From the NCBI RefSeq assembly GCF_046159835.1, contig NZ_JBJXCY010000001.1:124001-188000 (forward strand): 64,000 bases of DNA, given 5' to 3'. The notes under the pieces are model-generated. The model was not told the DNA's origin and did no database searches. It saw nothing but the letters and a program-made list of their open reading frames with translations. Source of the DNA: JACKJK01 sp046159835. GTDB taxonomy: Bacteria; Pseudomonadota; Alphaproteobacteria; Rhizobiales; Tepidamorphaceae. The position numbers were made by a program, and so were the translations under genes. The first letter of the stretch is position 1, and every line of letters starts with the position of its first letter. Of this stretch, positions 46,395-54,143 are shown piece by piece.

Positions 46395-47222
46395 ATGAGC
46401 GTCGCCGAGGCAAAACCGAAATCCTACGAGAAGTGGGAAACCGTGATGACCGGGCCGAAGCCCGACAACATCAAGATGCACACGAAGGACGTGTCGGTTT
46501 TCTACGGCGCGAAGCAGGCCCTGTTCGACGTGGCGCTGGACGTCGGCGACCGCGAAGTGACGGCGCTGATCGGCCCGTCGGGCTGCGGCAAGTCCACCTA
46601 CCTGCGCTGCCTCAACCGGATGAACGACACCATCGACATCTGCCGCGTCACGGGCACGATCGAGCTTGAGGGCGAGAACATCTACGACCCCGCCGTCGAC
46701 GTTGTGGAACTGCGCGCCCGCGTCGGCATGGTGTTCCAGAAGCCGAACCCCTTCGCCAAGTCGATCTACGACAACGTCGCATATGGCCCGCGCATTCACG
46801 GGCTGGCCCGCAACAAGTCGGACCTCGACGATATCGTCGTCTCCAGCCTCAAGAAGGCCGGGCTCTACAACGAGGTGTCGGACCGCCTGCACGAACCTGG
46901 CACCGGCCTGTCCGGCGGCCAGCAGCAGCGCCTCTGCATTGCGCGCGCCATTGCCGTGAACCCGGAAGTCATCCTCATGGACGAGCCGTGCTCGGCACTC
47001 GACCCGATCGCCACGGCCCGCGTCGAGGAACTGATCGACGAACTGCGCGAGAACTATTCCATCGTCATCGTCACGCACTCGATGCAGCAGGCGGCCCGCG
47101 TCTCGCAGCGCACGGCCTTCTTCCACCTCGGCATTCTCGTCGAGGTCGGTGACACCGACCGCATGTTCACCAATCCGCAGGATCAGCGGACGCAGGACTA
47201 CATTACCGGCCGCTTCGGCTGA
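46395..47222 (+). CDS. pstB: phosphate ABC transporter ATP-binding protein PstB
   Basis: The 275-residue ATPase contains Walker A (GPSGCGKSTYLRCLNRMND), the PstB-specific Q-loop MVFQKPNPFAKSIYDNVAYG, the signature LSGGQQQRLCIARAIA, Walker B VILMDEPCSALDPIA and the H-loop VTHSM. The start at ATG 46395 has GTGGGAG upstream. It energises phosphate import and with PhoU relays phosphate status to PhoR. The C-terminal QDYITGRFG is the standard PstB end. Confidence 0.96.
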   Translation: MSVAEAKPKSYEKWETVMTGPKPDNIKMHTKDVSVFYGAKQALFDVALDVGDREVTALIGPSGCGKSTYLRCLNRMNDTIDICRVTGTIELEGENIYDPAVDVVELRARVGMVFQKPNPFAKSIYDNVAYGPRIHGLARNKSDLDDIVVSSLKKAGLYNEVSDRLHEPGTGLSGGQQQRLCIARAIAVNPEVILMDEPCSALDPIATARVEELIDELRENYSIVIVTHSMQQAARVSQRTAFFHLGILVEVGDTDRMFTNPQDQRTQDYITGRFG

Positions 47223-47251
47223 TAGAATGTTGAAGGGAACGGAGAGCTCCC

Positions 47252-47971
47252 ATGACCGAACACATCGTCACGCGATACGACAACGAGCTGCGTGAGCTGG
47301 CCGTCCTCATCACGCAGATGGGCGGGCTGTGCGAAAAGGCGCTGACCGACGCGATGACCTCGCTTCAGCGGCAGGACGCGGAACTCGCGCAGACCGTGCG
47401 AGACGAAGACGACAAGATCGACGATCTCGAACGTGAGGTCGAAGAGCGCGCCATCCAGATGATCGCGCGCCGCCAGCCGATGGCCAGCGACCTGCGCGAG
47501 ATCGTCGCCGCGGTGAAGATCGCCGCCGACCTGGAGCGTATCGGCGACCTCGCCAAGAACATCGCCAAGCGTGTCATCGCGCTGCAGGACCAGAGTCAGC
47601 CCAAGCAGATCGTGCGCGGCCTCGACCACATTTCCGAGATCGCCCTTCACCAGCTGAAGGACGTGCTGGACGCCTATACCGGCCGTGACGCCGTCAAGGC
47701 GCTCGCCGTGTGGGAGCGCGACAGCGATCTCGACGCTGTCTACACCTCGATCTTCCGCGAACTGCTGACCTACATGATGGAGGATCCGCGCAACATCACG
47801 CTGTGCACCCATCTGCTGTTCGCAGCCAAGAACATCGAGCGCATCGGTGACCACGCGACCAACATCGCGGAAAACATCCACTACGTCGCAACCGGTGAGA
47901 CCATCGCCATGGACCGTCCCAAGAGCGATGAATCCTCCATGACGACCGTTGAAGAAGGATCCGACGATTGA
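47252..47971 (+). CDS. phoU: phosphate signalling protein PhoU
   Basis: The 239-residue protein is two tandem PhoU three-helix bundles. Metal-binding acidic residues are in DAMTSLQRQDAELAQTV and in the second repeat AVWERDSDLDAVYTSIFREL. MASDLREIVAAVKIAADLERI and AAKNIERIGDHATNIAENIH are signature stretches. It dampens PhoR kinase activity when phosphate is plentiful and protects cells from excess uptake. It follows pstB after 29 bp and its stop overlaps the phoB start. Confidence 0.95.
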   Translation: MTEHIVTRYDNELRELAVLITQMGGLCEKALTDAMTSLQRQDAELAQTVRDEDDKIDDLEREVEERAIQMIARRQPMASDLREIVAAVKIAADLERIGDLAKNIAKRVIALQDQSQPKQIVRGLDHISEIALHQLKDVLDAYTGRDAVKALAVWERDSDLDAVYTSIFRELLTYMMEDPRNITLCTHLLFAAKNIERIGDHATNIAENIHYVATGETIAMDRPKSDESSMTTVEEGSDD

Positions 47972-48702
47972 GCGCCCCGCTCCGCGTCGACGAACCCGCG
48001 CAGATGACCGCCACCATTCTCATAGTCGAAGACGAGGAAGCCCTGACCCTCATGCTTCGCTATAATCTGGAGGCCGAGGGTTTCCGGGTGGAATCCGTGG
48101 CGCGCGGCGACGAGGCGGAAACGCGCCTGAAGGAATGGACGCCGGACCTGCTGCTGCTGGACTGGATGCTGCCGGGGCTCTCCGGCATCGAGCTTTGCCG
48201 CAGACTGCGCGCGCGCACCGAGACGCAGCGCCTGCCGGTCATCATGCTGACCGCGCGCGGCGAGGAGAGCGAGCGTATTCGCGGGCTTTCCACAGGGGCC
48301 GACGACTATGTCGTGAAGCCGTTCTCGATCCCCGAGCTGATGGTGCGCATCAAGGCCATGCTGCGCCGGACACGGCCCGAGCTGATGTCCGACATCCTGT
48401 CTGCCGGTGACATCGTGCTCAACCGCGAGACGCACCGCGTCGAGCGGGCCGGGCGCGAGATCCACCTCGGGCCGACCGAGTTCCGCCTGCTGGAATTCCT
48501 GATGCGCGCGCCCGGTCGCGTCTTCTCGCGCGAGCAATTGCTCGATGGCGTGTGGGGTCGCGACGTCTATGTCGACGAGCGCACCGTCGATGTGCATGTC
48601 GGCCGCCTGCGCAAGGCGATCAACCGCGCCCGCGCCAAGGACCCGATCCGCACCGTGCGCGGGACAGGCTACGCCTTTGACGAACGGTTTGCGGCCGCCT
48701 GA
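47968..48702 (+). CDS. phoB: phosphate regulon response regulator PhoB
   Basis: The 244-residue OmpR/PhoB-type regulator has a receiver domain (ILIVEDEEALTLMLRYNLEA, the phosphoacceptor aspartate in LLLLDWMLPG, and the lysine in DYVVKPFS). Its C-terminal winged helix has PTEFRLLEFLMRAPGRVFSR and YVDERTVDVHVGRLRKAI. It would bind the boxes at 42259-42298. The start used is TTG at 47968, overlapping the phoU stop with AAGGA 8 bases upstream. An in-frame ATG at 48004 is the alternative and gives a family-typical N terminus. A hairpin overlaps its stop. Confidence 0.95.
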   Translation: MSAPLRVDEPAQMTATILIVEDEEALTLMLRYNLEAEGFRVESVARGDEAETRLKEWTPDLLLLDWMLPGLSGIELCRRLRARTETQRLPVIMLTARGEESERIRGLSTGADDYVVKPFSIPELMVRIKAMLRRTRPELMSDILSAGDIVLNRETHRVERAGREIHLGPTEFRLLEFLMRAPGRVFSREQLLDGVWGRDVYVDERTVDVHVGRLRKAINRARAKDPIRTVRGTGYAFDERFAAA

Positions 48703-48725
48703 GGGGCGGCCGCTGAAGTCGTTTT
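48691..48725 (+). terminator. hairpin terminator at the end of phoB
   Basis: GCGGCCGC at 48691-48698 and GCGGCCGC at 48706-48713 pair around CTGAGGG, which contains the phoB stop. TGAAGTCGTTTT follows. Each arm is itself palindromic. It separates phoB from the convergent gcrA. Confidence 0.6.
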
Positions 48726-48764
48726 CGGATTTTCCATCACGCCCAACCGGGCGATGAACGCGGC

Positions 48765-49256
48765 CTAGCTGCGACGGCGGTCGCTGCTCGGCTGGAAGGC
48801 GACCTTCGCGTGATCGTCGCAATAGGGCCCGCCGGGGCCGGAATGACGCCCGCAGAAATAGAAGTCCTCGCGGGTTGGATCGCCCACCGGCCACTTGCAG
48901 CGATGCTCGTTCAGATCGAGGATCGTGGCACGCTCGGCCTCGGGAATGACGATCTCTTCCAGGACAGGACGCGGCGTCACCACCGGCTGCGGAGCGGCCT
49001 CGGGCTCCATGCGCAGTGCGGCGTTGCCGGAAAATTGCGGGACACGCGCCGTCGGCTTCGCCGGGCGCGGCTTGGCGCGCGGGCGCTGTGTTGTGGTGCG
49101 GGTGCTCTTGGCGCGCCCGGCCAGGCCAAGGCGATGCACCTTGCCGATCACCGCGTTGCGCGTGACGCCGCCCAGTTCCGCCGCGATCTGGCTTGCGCTC
49201 AGCCCGTCGGCCCACAGTTTCTTGAGCAACTCGACCCGTTCGTCAGTCCAACTCAT
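48765..49256 (-). CDS. gcrA: cell cycle regulator GcrA
   Basis: The 163-residue protein has the GcrA DNA-binding N terminus (SWTDERVELLKKLWADGLSA, then TRNAVIGKVHRLGLAGRAKS), a basic Pro/Arg linker and the C-terminal RNA-polymerase-binding region ILDLNEHRCKWPVGDPTRED with FYFCGRHSGPGGPYCDDHA. GcrA binds sigma70-holoenzyme and activates promoters whose GANTC sites are methylated by CcrM, linking transcription to the cell cycle in alphaproteobacteria. The start is supported by strict N-terminal conservation. Its upstream region contains four GANTC sites. Confidence 0.96.
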   Translation of the reverse strand: MSWTDERVELLKKLWADGLSASQIAAELGGVTRNAVIGKVHRLGLAGRAKSTRTTTQRPRAKPRPAKPTARVPQFSGNAALRMEPEAAPQPVVTPRPVLEEIVIPEAERATILDLNEHRCKWPVGDPTREDFYFCGRHSGPGGPYCDDHAKVAFQPSSDRRRS

Positions 49257-49306
49257 GGAAAAATGCTCCTCGCCGCTTTCTGGCGGTGGCAGCTGACCCC
49301 TGGATA

Positions 49307-49489
49307 GAATCCGTCCCCGTCCGCGATCCGTACACGATCACGCCAGAACGAAAGCTTGAGGCTGAAACTGTCCGCCGCACAATATGTAGTGTGCTTTATT
49401 CAAAACTTAACGCATCGCCGGACTCCGCTGCAAGAGTCCGAAATGCAACACATGCTCTTATCCCCAGAACTTGGCCGGAACATGGAATC
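49307..49489. promoter_or_regulatory. GANTC cluster in the gcrA-argD gap
   Basis: The 444-bp gap between gcrA and argD holds GAATC (49307-49311), GACTC (49421-49425), GAGTC (49434-49438) and GAATC (49485-49489). The middle two are the arms of a perfect inverted repeat CGGACTC / GAGTCCG. These are recognition sites of the CcrM methylase, and GcrA acts at such sites. No coding sequence is apparent between 49257 and 49530. Confidence 0.5.
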
Positions 49490-49529
49490 GACGGTGGAGA
49501 ACCTGCTTTATCCGCTTCGTGCGGTCTGA

Positions 49530-49557
49530 TTGACTTGACGTGCTCAACAAATAAAAT
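49530..49557 (+). promoter_or_regulatory. sigma70-type promoter ahead of the argD leader
   Basis: TTGACT (49530-49535) and TAAAAT (49552-49557) are separated by 16 bp. A transcript from about 49565 would have a leader of roughly 135 nucleotides before the argD start codon, filled with the hairpins described at 49572-49681. Confidence 0.6.
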
Positions 49558-49571
49558 GTGGGGCAATGCTG

Positions 49572-49681
49572 CGCCGCCCGCCGGGGCGGCGTCTTTCGTT
49601 TCAGGGCCTTTTCGGCCCGGAACTGGACGGTCCGCACGCCGCGCCCATCCCGTTGAAACGGGGTCGCGTGGCGTGCGGACC
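49572..49681 (+). ncRNA. structured argD leader: three successive hairpins
   Basis: Hairpin 1 is CGCCGCCC-GCCG-GGGCGGCG (49572-49591), followed by TCTTTCGTTT like a terminator. Hairpin 2 is GGGCC-TTTTC-GGCCC (about 49604-49618). Hairpin 3 has perfect 12-bp arms GGTCCGCACGCC (49629-49640) and GGCGTGCGGACC (49670-49681), enclosing an inner stem CCCG-TTGAAA-CGGG. The last arm ends 20 bases before the GTG start and next to the ribosome-binding site. I cannot match it to a known RNA family. It could be an attenuator or a small RNA with its own end. Confidence 0.55.
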
Positions 49682-49700
49682 GTGGAGTGGAGGATTACCC

Positions 49701-50897
49701 GTGGTCACAGCGATCCTGCCGACCTATGCCCGTGCCGAACTCGCTTTCGAGCGGGGCGAGGGCGCGCGCGTCTACACGGTCGATGGAGAGGAGTTTCTCG
49801 ATTTCTCTGCCGGCATCGCGGTCAATTCCCTCGGCCATGCCCACCCGCACCTCGTTGCGGCGCTGAACGAGCAGGCCGGCAAGCTCTGGCACACGTCCAA
49901 CGCGTACCGCATTCCCCAGCAGGAGCGTCTTGCCGAGCGACTGCGCGAGGCGACCTTCGCCGACACGATGTTCTTCACCAATTCCGGCACCGAGGCCATC
50001 GAGTGCGCGGTGAAGATGGCGCGGCGCTATCATTTCTCCAAGGGCGCGCCCGAGCGGTTCCGTCTCATCACCTTCGAGGGCGCCTTCCACGGGCGCACGC
50101 TGGCTGCGATCGCCGCCGGCGGGCAGGCCAAGTACCTGGAAGGCTTCGGCCCGGCGACGCAGGGCTTCGACCAGGTGCCGTTCGGCGACCTCGACGCCGT
50201 GCGCAAGGCCATCGGCCCGGAGACCGCCGGCATCCTCATCGAGCCGATCCAGGGCGAGGGGGGGCTGCGCGTTGCCCCGCCGCAGCTCCTGCGGGACCTG
50301 CGCGCACTGTGCGACGAGCACGGCCTGCTGCTGATCTTCGACGAGATCCAGTGCGGCGTGGCGCGCACCGGCCATCTGTTCGCCCACGAGGCGAGCGGCG
50401 TGACGCCCGACATCATGGCCATCGCCAAGGGCATCGGCGGCGGATTCCCCATCGGGGCATGCCTTGCCACAGAAGAAGCCGGATCCGGCATGGTCGCCGG
50501 CACGCACGGCTCCACCTTTGGCGGCAATCCGCTGGCTTGTGCCGTCGGCAACGCGGTGCTGGACGTGGTGCTGGAAGATGGATTCCTGGAGCGCGTGCAG
50601 AACATCGGCCTGCGGCTGCGCCAGGGCCTTGCCGAACTTCAGGACGCCCATCCCGGTGCCATCGCCGAAATTCGTGGCGACGGGCTGATGCTCGGCATTC
50701 GCTGCAATTCGGTCGAGAACCGCGCGGTTCTTGCCGCGCTGCGCGATGAAAGGATGCTGGCGGTTGCCGCCGGCGACAATGTCGTGCGCCTTCTGCCGCC
50801 TCTGGTCATCGACGAGAACGATGTGGCCGACGCGCTTGCGCGCCTCGACCGTGCCTTCACGGTTGCGGAATCGGCGCTGACGGGAGATGCGGCATGA
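49701..50897 (+). CDS. argD: acetylornithine aminotransferase ArgD
   Basis: The 398-residue PLP enzyme converts N-acetylglutamate semialdehyde to N-acetylornithine in arginine synthesis. Family landmarks are LPTYARAELAFERGEGARVY, SNAYRIPQQERLAERL, MFFTNSGTEAIECAVKMAR, FEGAFHGRTLAAIAA, LLIFDEIQCGVARTG and the PLP lysine in MAIAKGIGGGFPIGA. The start is GTG at 49701, with GTGGAGG upstream and homologs beginning at this point. It heads an operon with argF and hslO, each overlapping by four bases. Confidence 0.95.
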   Translation: MVTAILPTYARAELAFERGEGARVYTVDGEEFLDFSAGIAVNSLGHAHPHLVAALNEQAGKLWHTSNAYRIPQQERLAERLREATFADTMFFTNSGTEAIECAVKMARRYHFSKGAPERFRLITFEGAFHGRTLAAIAAGGQAKYLEGFGPATQGFDQVPFGDLDAVRKAIGPETAGILIEPIQGEGGLRVAPPQLLRDLRALCDEHGLLLIFDEIQCGVARTGHLFAHEASGVTPDIMAIAKGIGGGFPIGACLATEEAGSGMVAGTHGSTFGGNPLACAVGNAVLDVVLEDGFLERVQNIGLRLRQGLAELQDAHPGAIAEIRGDGLMLGIRCNSVENRAVLAALRDERMLAVAAGDNVVRLLPPLVIDENDVADALARLDRAFTVAESALTGDAA

Positions 50898-51808
50898 ACG
50901 CACCCCGTCACTTTCTCGATCTTCACGAACTCTCCGCCGACGAGCTTCGGGTGATCCTCGACGCCGGTCACCAGATCAAGGCCAATGGCCCCGAGGAAAA
51001 GCCGCTGGTCGGCAAGGCGCTCGCCATGATCTTCGAGCGCCCCTCCACGCGCACGCGCGTGTCCTTTGATGTGGGCATGCGCCAGCTCGGCGGCGAAACG
51101 CTCTATCTCTCCGCCGACGAGATGCAGCTTGGTCGCGGCGAAACCATCGCGGATACCGCCCGCGTTCTATCGCGCTATGTAGATGCCATCATGATCCGCA
51201 TTCTCGACCACGCAGCGCTCAAGGAACTGGCGACCCACGCCACCATTCCGGTCATCAACGGCCTGACGCGCGACAGCCATCCCTGCCAGATCATGGCCGA
51301 CGTGATGACCTTCGAGGAGCACAAGGGCCCCATCCGTGGCCGCACGGTCGCGTGGACCGGCGACAGCAACAACGTCACCGCGTCCTGGGTGCATGCCGCC
51401 CAGCGCTTCGACTTTGCGTTGCGGATCGCGGCGCCCGCCGAGCTTGGCCCGGAAGATGAACTCATGGACTGGGCGCGCAGCAACGGAGCGGATGTCTCCG
51501 TGACGCAGGACCCGTTCGAGGCGGTCGATGGCGTGGATTGCGTCGTCACCGACACGTGGGTTTCCATGGGCGATACCGAAGGCCAGCGCCGACACAACAT
51601 GCTCAAGCCTTATCAGGTCAACGACAAGCTGATGCAGGCTGCCGATTCCGGCGCGATCTTCATGCACTGCCTGCCCGCCCACCGCGGCGAGGAGGTGACG
51701 GATTCCGTTATCGACGGGCCGCAGTCTGTCGTCTTCGACGAGGCCGAAAACCGCATGCACGCGCAGAAGGGCATTCTGGCGTGGTGTCTGGGGCAGGCCT
51801 CCGCGTGA
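50894..51808 (+). CDS. argF: ornithine carbamoyltransferase ArgF
   Basis: The 304-residue enzyme makes citrulline from ornithine and carbamoyl phosphate. It has the carbamoyl-phosphate motif FERPSTRTRVSFDVGM, the HPCQ motif within SHPCQIMADVMTFEEH, and MHCLPAHRGEEVTDSVIDG, in which the HCLP loop binds ornithine. Length is normal (about 305). Its ATG overlaps the argD stop and its own stop overlaps hslO, so the three are translationally coupled. Confidence 0.96.
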   Translation: MNAPRHFLDLHELSADELRVILDAGHQIKANGPEEKPLVGKALAMIFERPSTRTRVSFDVGMRQLGGETLYLSADEMQLGRGETIADTARVLSRYVDAIMIRILDHAALKELATHATIPVINGLTRDSHPCQIMADVMTFEEHKGPIRGRTVAWTGDSNNVTASWVHAAQRFDFALRIAAPAELGPEDELMDWARSNGADVSVTQDPFEAVDGVDCVVTDTWVSMGDTEGQRRHNMLKPYQVNDKLMQAADSGAIFMHCLPAHRGEEVTDSVIDGPQSVVFDEAENRMHAQKGILAWCLGQASA

Positions 51809-52809
51809 CCGGAATCGCACAGGCATACGCATCCCGGCCGGGTCTTCCGGAAGACAACTACATTCAGCCCTTTGCGGTTGAGGCGCTCGACGTGCGCGGT
51901 CGTCTGGTCCGCATCGGCCCGGAACTCGACCGCATCATCCGCCGCCACGGCTACCCGCATTCGGTGTCGCGGCTGCTGGCGGAAGCCGTCGCGCTCACCG
52001 CATTGCTCGGCACGTCGCTGAAGTTCGACGGGCGCTTCATCGTCCAGACCCAGACGGACGGCGCGGTTTCCATGCTCGTGGTGGACTTCGATACGCCGGA
52101 CCAGATACGCGCCTGTGCCCGCTTCGATGCAGAGGCCGTCGCCGCACTGCCGGAGGACGCCAAACCCGCTGATCTTCTCGGCAAGGGCGTGCTGGCCATG
52201 ACGATCGACCAGGGCCCGGACATGAACCGCTACCAGGGCGTTGTCGCCCTCGACGGCGGCACGCTGGAAGATGCCGCCCACCAGTATTTCAAGCAGTCGG
52301 AGCAGATACCGACCTTCGTGCGGCTGGCTGCCGCCGAGATGTTCGTCGCCGGCAAGGACCCGGAATGGCGCGCCGGCGGATTGCTGATCCAGCACCTGCC
52401 CGAAGGCGGCGCTGCGCCGCGCGACATTGACCCCGGCGATGCGCCGGAGGGCGCCGACGCTCCGCAGGTCGAGGAAGACGACCACTGGCGCGAGGCCCGT
52501 TTCCTGAGCGAGACCGTGGAAGACCACGAACTGACGGACCCCTCCGTCAGCTCCGATGCGCTGCTCTACCGCCTCTATCACGAGCGCGGCGTGCGGGTGT
52601 TCGAACCGCTGACGCTGGTCGAGCGCTGCCGCTGCAACCGCGAGCGGGTGCGTGACATGCTGCTGAGCTTCACCGCGGACGACGTTGCCGACATGACCCG
52701 CGAGGACGGGATGCTCGAGATCACCTGCGAGTTCTGCTCGCAGGCCTACGAGTTCAAGCCCAGCGAGATCGAGAACCCCGGCACGGACGAGGGCGGGACC
52801 TCGGCCTAG
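51805..52809 (+). CDS. hslO: redox-regulated chaperone Hsp33
   Basis: The 334-residue chaperone holds unfolded proteins when oxidative stress forms disulfides and releases zinc. The C-terminal zinc site is CRC in LVERCRCNRERV and CEFC in ITCEFCSQAYEF, giving the CxC-x(27-32)-CxxC arrangement. The N terminus includes HGYPHSVSRLLAEAVALTAL and TQTDGAVSMLVVDFDTPDQI. The start is GTG at 51805, overlapping the argF stop (GTGA). It is slightly longer than the E. coli protein (292 residues). The argD-argF-hslO order is common in Rhizobiales. Confidence 0.95.
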   Translation: MTGIAQAYASRPGLPEDNYIQPFAVEALDVRGRLVRIGPELDRIIRRHGYPHSVSRLLAEAVALTALLGTSLKFDGRFIVQTQTDGAVSMLVVDFDTPDQIRACARFDAEAVAALPEDAKPADLLGKGVLAMTIDQGPDMNRYQGVVALDGGTLEDAAHQYFKQSEQIPTFVRLAAAEMFVAGKDPEWRAGGLLIQHLPEGGAAPRDIDPGDAPEGADAPQVEEDDHWREARFLSETVEDHELTDPSVSSDALLYRLYHERGVRVFEPLTLVERCRCNRERVRDMLLSFTADDVADMTREDGMLEITCEFCSQAYEFKPSEIENPGTDEGGTSA

Positions 52810-53972
52810 AGCCCGGCGCGGCAGGTCTGCGCTAGCTTTTCCATGAATTGCAGGCAGGTATCGACCTGCGCCAGCGAGATGTACTCGTTGGGGCGGTGCG
52901 CCTGCGCGATGCCGCCCGGCCCGCAAACAACCGTTGGCGATCCGGCAAGCTGGAACAGCCCGGCCTCGGTCGCGTAGGAGACCGTGTGCGTGTCGTTGTG
53001 CCCGCTCAGCCGCTTGGCGAGCGTCTCGGCAAGCGACCCCGGATCGGGTGCAAGGCCCGGCGCATCCACCTTCATCACCGTCTCGATATACGTGTCCGGC
53101 GACGCCGCCTGCAGGACGGGTAGCAGTTCGCGCGCGCAGAAATCCGCCATGGCATCGGCCACGTCCGTGGACTTGTGTTCGGGAAGCGAGCGAACTTCCC
53201 AGCCGATCTCGCAGCGACGCGGAACGATATTGGTCGCCGTGCCGGCATTGATCTGGCCCGCGTGGATCGACGTATAGGGCGGAACGAAGCGGCCGCTGGC
53301 ATCGCCACGCGAAACGTACTGCTCGCGCAGCCGCATCAGCTCACCGATGAAGCGCGCGCCGGCAACCAGCGCATTGCCTGCGACGAGGTCCATGGAGGAA
53401 TGCGACTCGTGACCGATGATCTCGGTGCTGAAATCGCTGATGCCCTTGTGGGCGTCGACGACCTCCATGCCTGTCGGCTCGCCGACGATCACCGCCTTCG
53501 GCAGCGGCAGGTCCGTGCCGAGCTTCTCGATCATCGGGCGCACACCGGTGCAGCCGATTTCCTCGTCATAGGAGAACACGAGATGGATGGGCGTCAGCAA
53601 GGGCGCTTCGATGAAGCGTGGCACCATGGCAAGGCAGATGGCGACGAAGCCCTTCATGTCGCAGGTTCCGCGCCCGTAGAGCAGTCCGTCCTTCTGGGTG
53701 CAGGTGAAGGGCGGCGTGTCCCAAGGCTGGCCGATCACGGGCACGCAGTCAGTGTGCCCCGACAGCGCGACACCCGGCCTGTCCAACGGTCCGATGGTTG
53801 CGAACAGGTTGACCTTCTCGCCGGTTTCGTCGGGCAGGAGCGTGCTTTCGACGCCGTGCCGGGCGAGATAATCCCGGATGAAATCCATGATCGGGACATT
53901 GGAGAGATGGCTGGTCGTATCGAACGCGACGAGGCGCGCGATCAGCTCCTTGGCGGCTGCCTGCGTGGTCAC
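52806..53972 (-). CDS. argE: acetylornithine deacetylase ArgE
   Basis: The 388-residue M20-family metallohydrolase removes acetate from N-acetylornithine. Metal ligands lie in LSGHTDCVPVIGQPW (His), LYGRGTCDMKGFVA (Asp), FSYDEEIGCTGVRP (Glu-Glu) and VIVGEPTGMEVV (Glu), with the last His in GGIAQAHRPNEYI. The start is GTG at 53972 with AAGGA 6 bases upstream. It converges on hslO with a 4-bp overlap. Its presence next to argD/argF gives a linear route to ornithine, although a recycling ArgJ may be encoded elsewhere. Confidence 0.92.
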   Translation of the reverse strand: MTTQAAAKELIARLVAFDTTSHLSNVPIMDFIRDYLARHGVESTLLPDETGEKVNLFATIGPLDRPGVALSGHTDCVPVIGQPWDTPPFTCTQKDGLLYGRGTCDMKGFVAICLAMVPRFIEAPLLTPIHLVFSYDEEIGCTGVRPMIEKLGTDLPLPKAVIVGEPTGMEVVDAHKGISDFSTEIIGHESHSSMDLVAGNALVAGARFIGELMRLREQYVSRGDASGRFVPPYTSIHAGQINAGTATNIVPRRCEIGWEVRSLPEHKSTDVADAMADFCARELLPVLQAASPDTYIETVMKVDAPGLAPDPGSLAETLAKRLSGHNDTHTVSYATEAGLFQLAGSPTVVCGPGGIAQAHRPNEYISLAQVDTCLQFMEKLAQTCRAGL

Positions 53973-54085
53973 GCTTTGTCCTTCTTGAATGACGTCCGGT
54001 CCTGCGGCGGGATGCACAGGATAAACCCGCCGCATCGCGCGTCAATGCGCCGCAATTGTGCGTAAGGTCGGCGCGAGGCCTGCGT

Positions 54086-54091
54086 TATAAT
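54086..54091 (+). promoter_or_regulatory. TATAAT -10 element of the efflux operon
   Basis: A perfect TATAAT stands in the 171-bp gap between argE and the efflux genes, 52 bp before the adaptor start. No good -35 box is seen at 16-18 bp, so the promoter may need an activator. Confidence 0.45.
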
Positions 54092-54143
54092 GGCTGAGAC
54101 GTCTGCGCAACCGCGCTGAACCCGGAAGAGGAAGGCACGAGCG

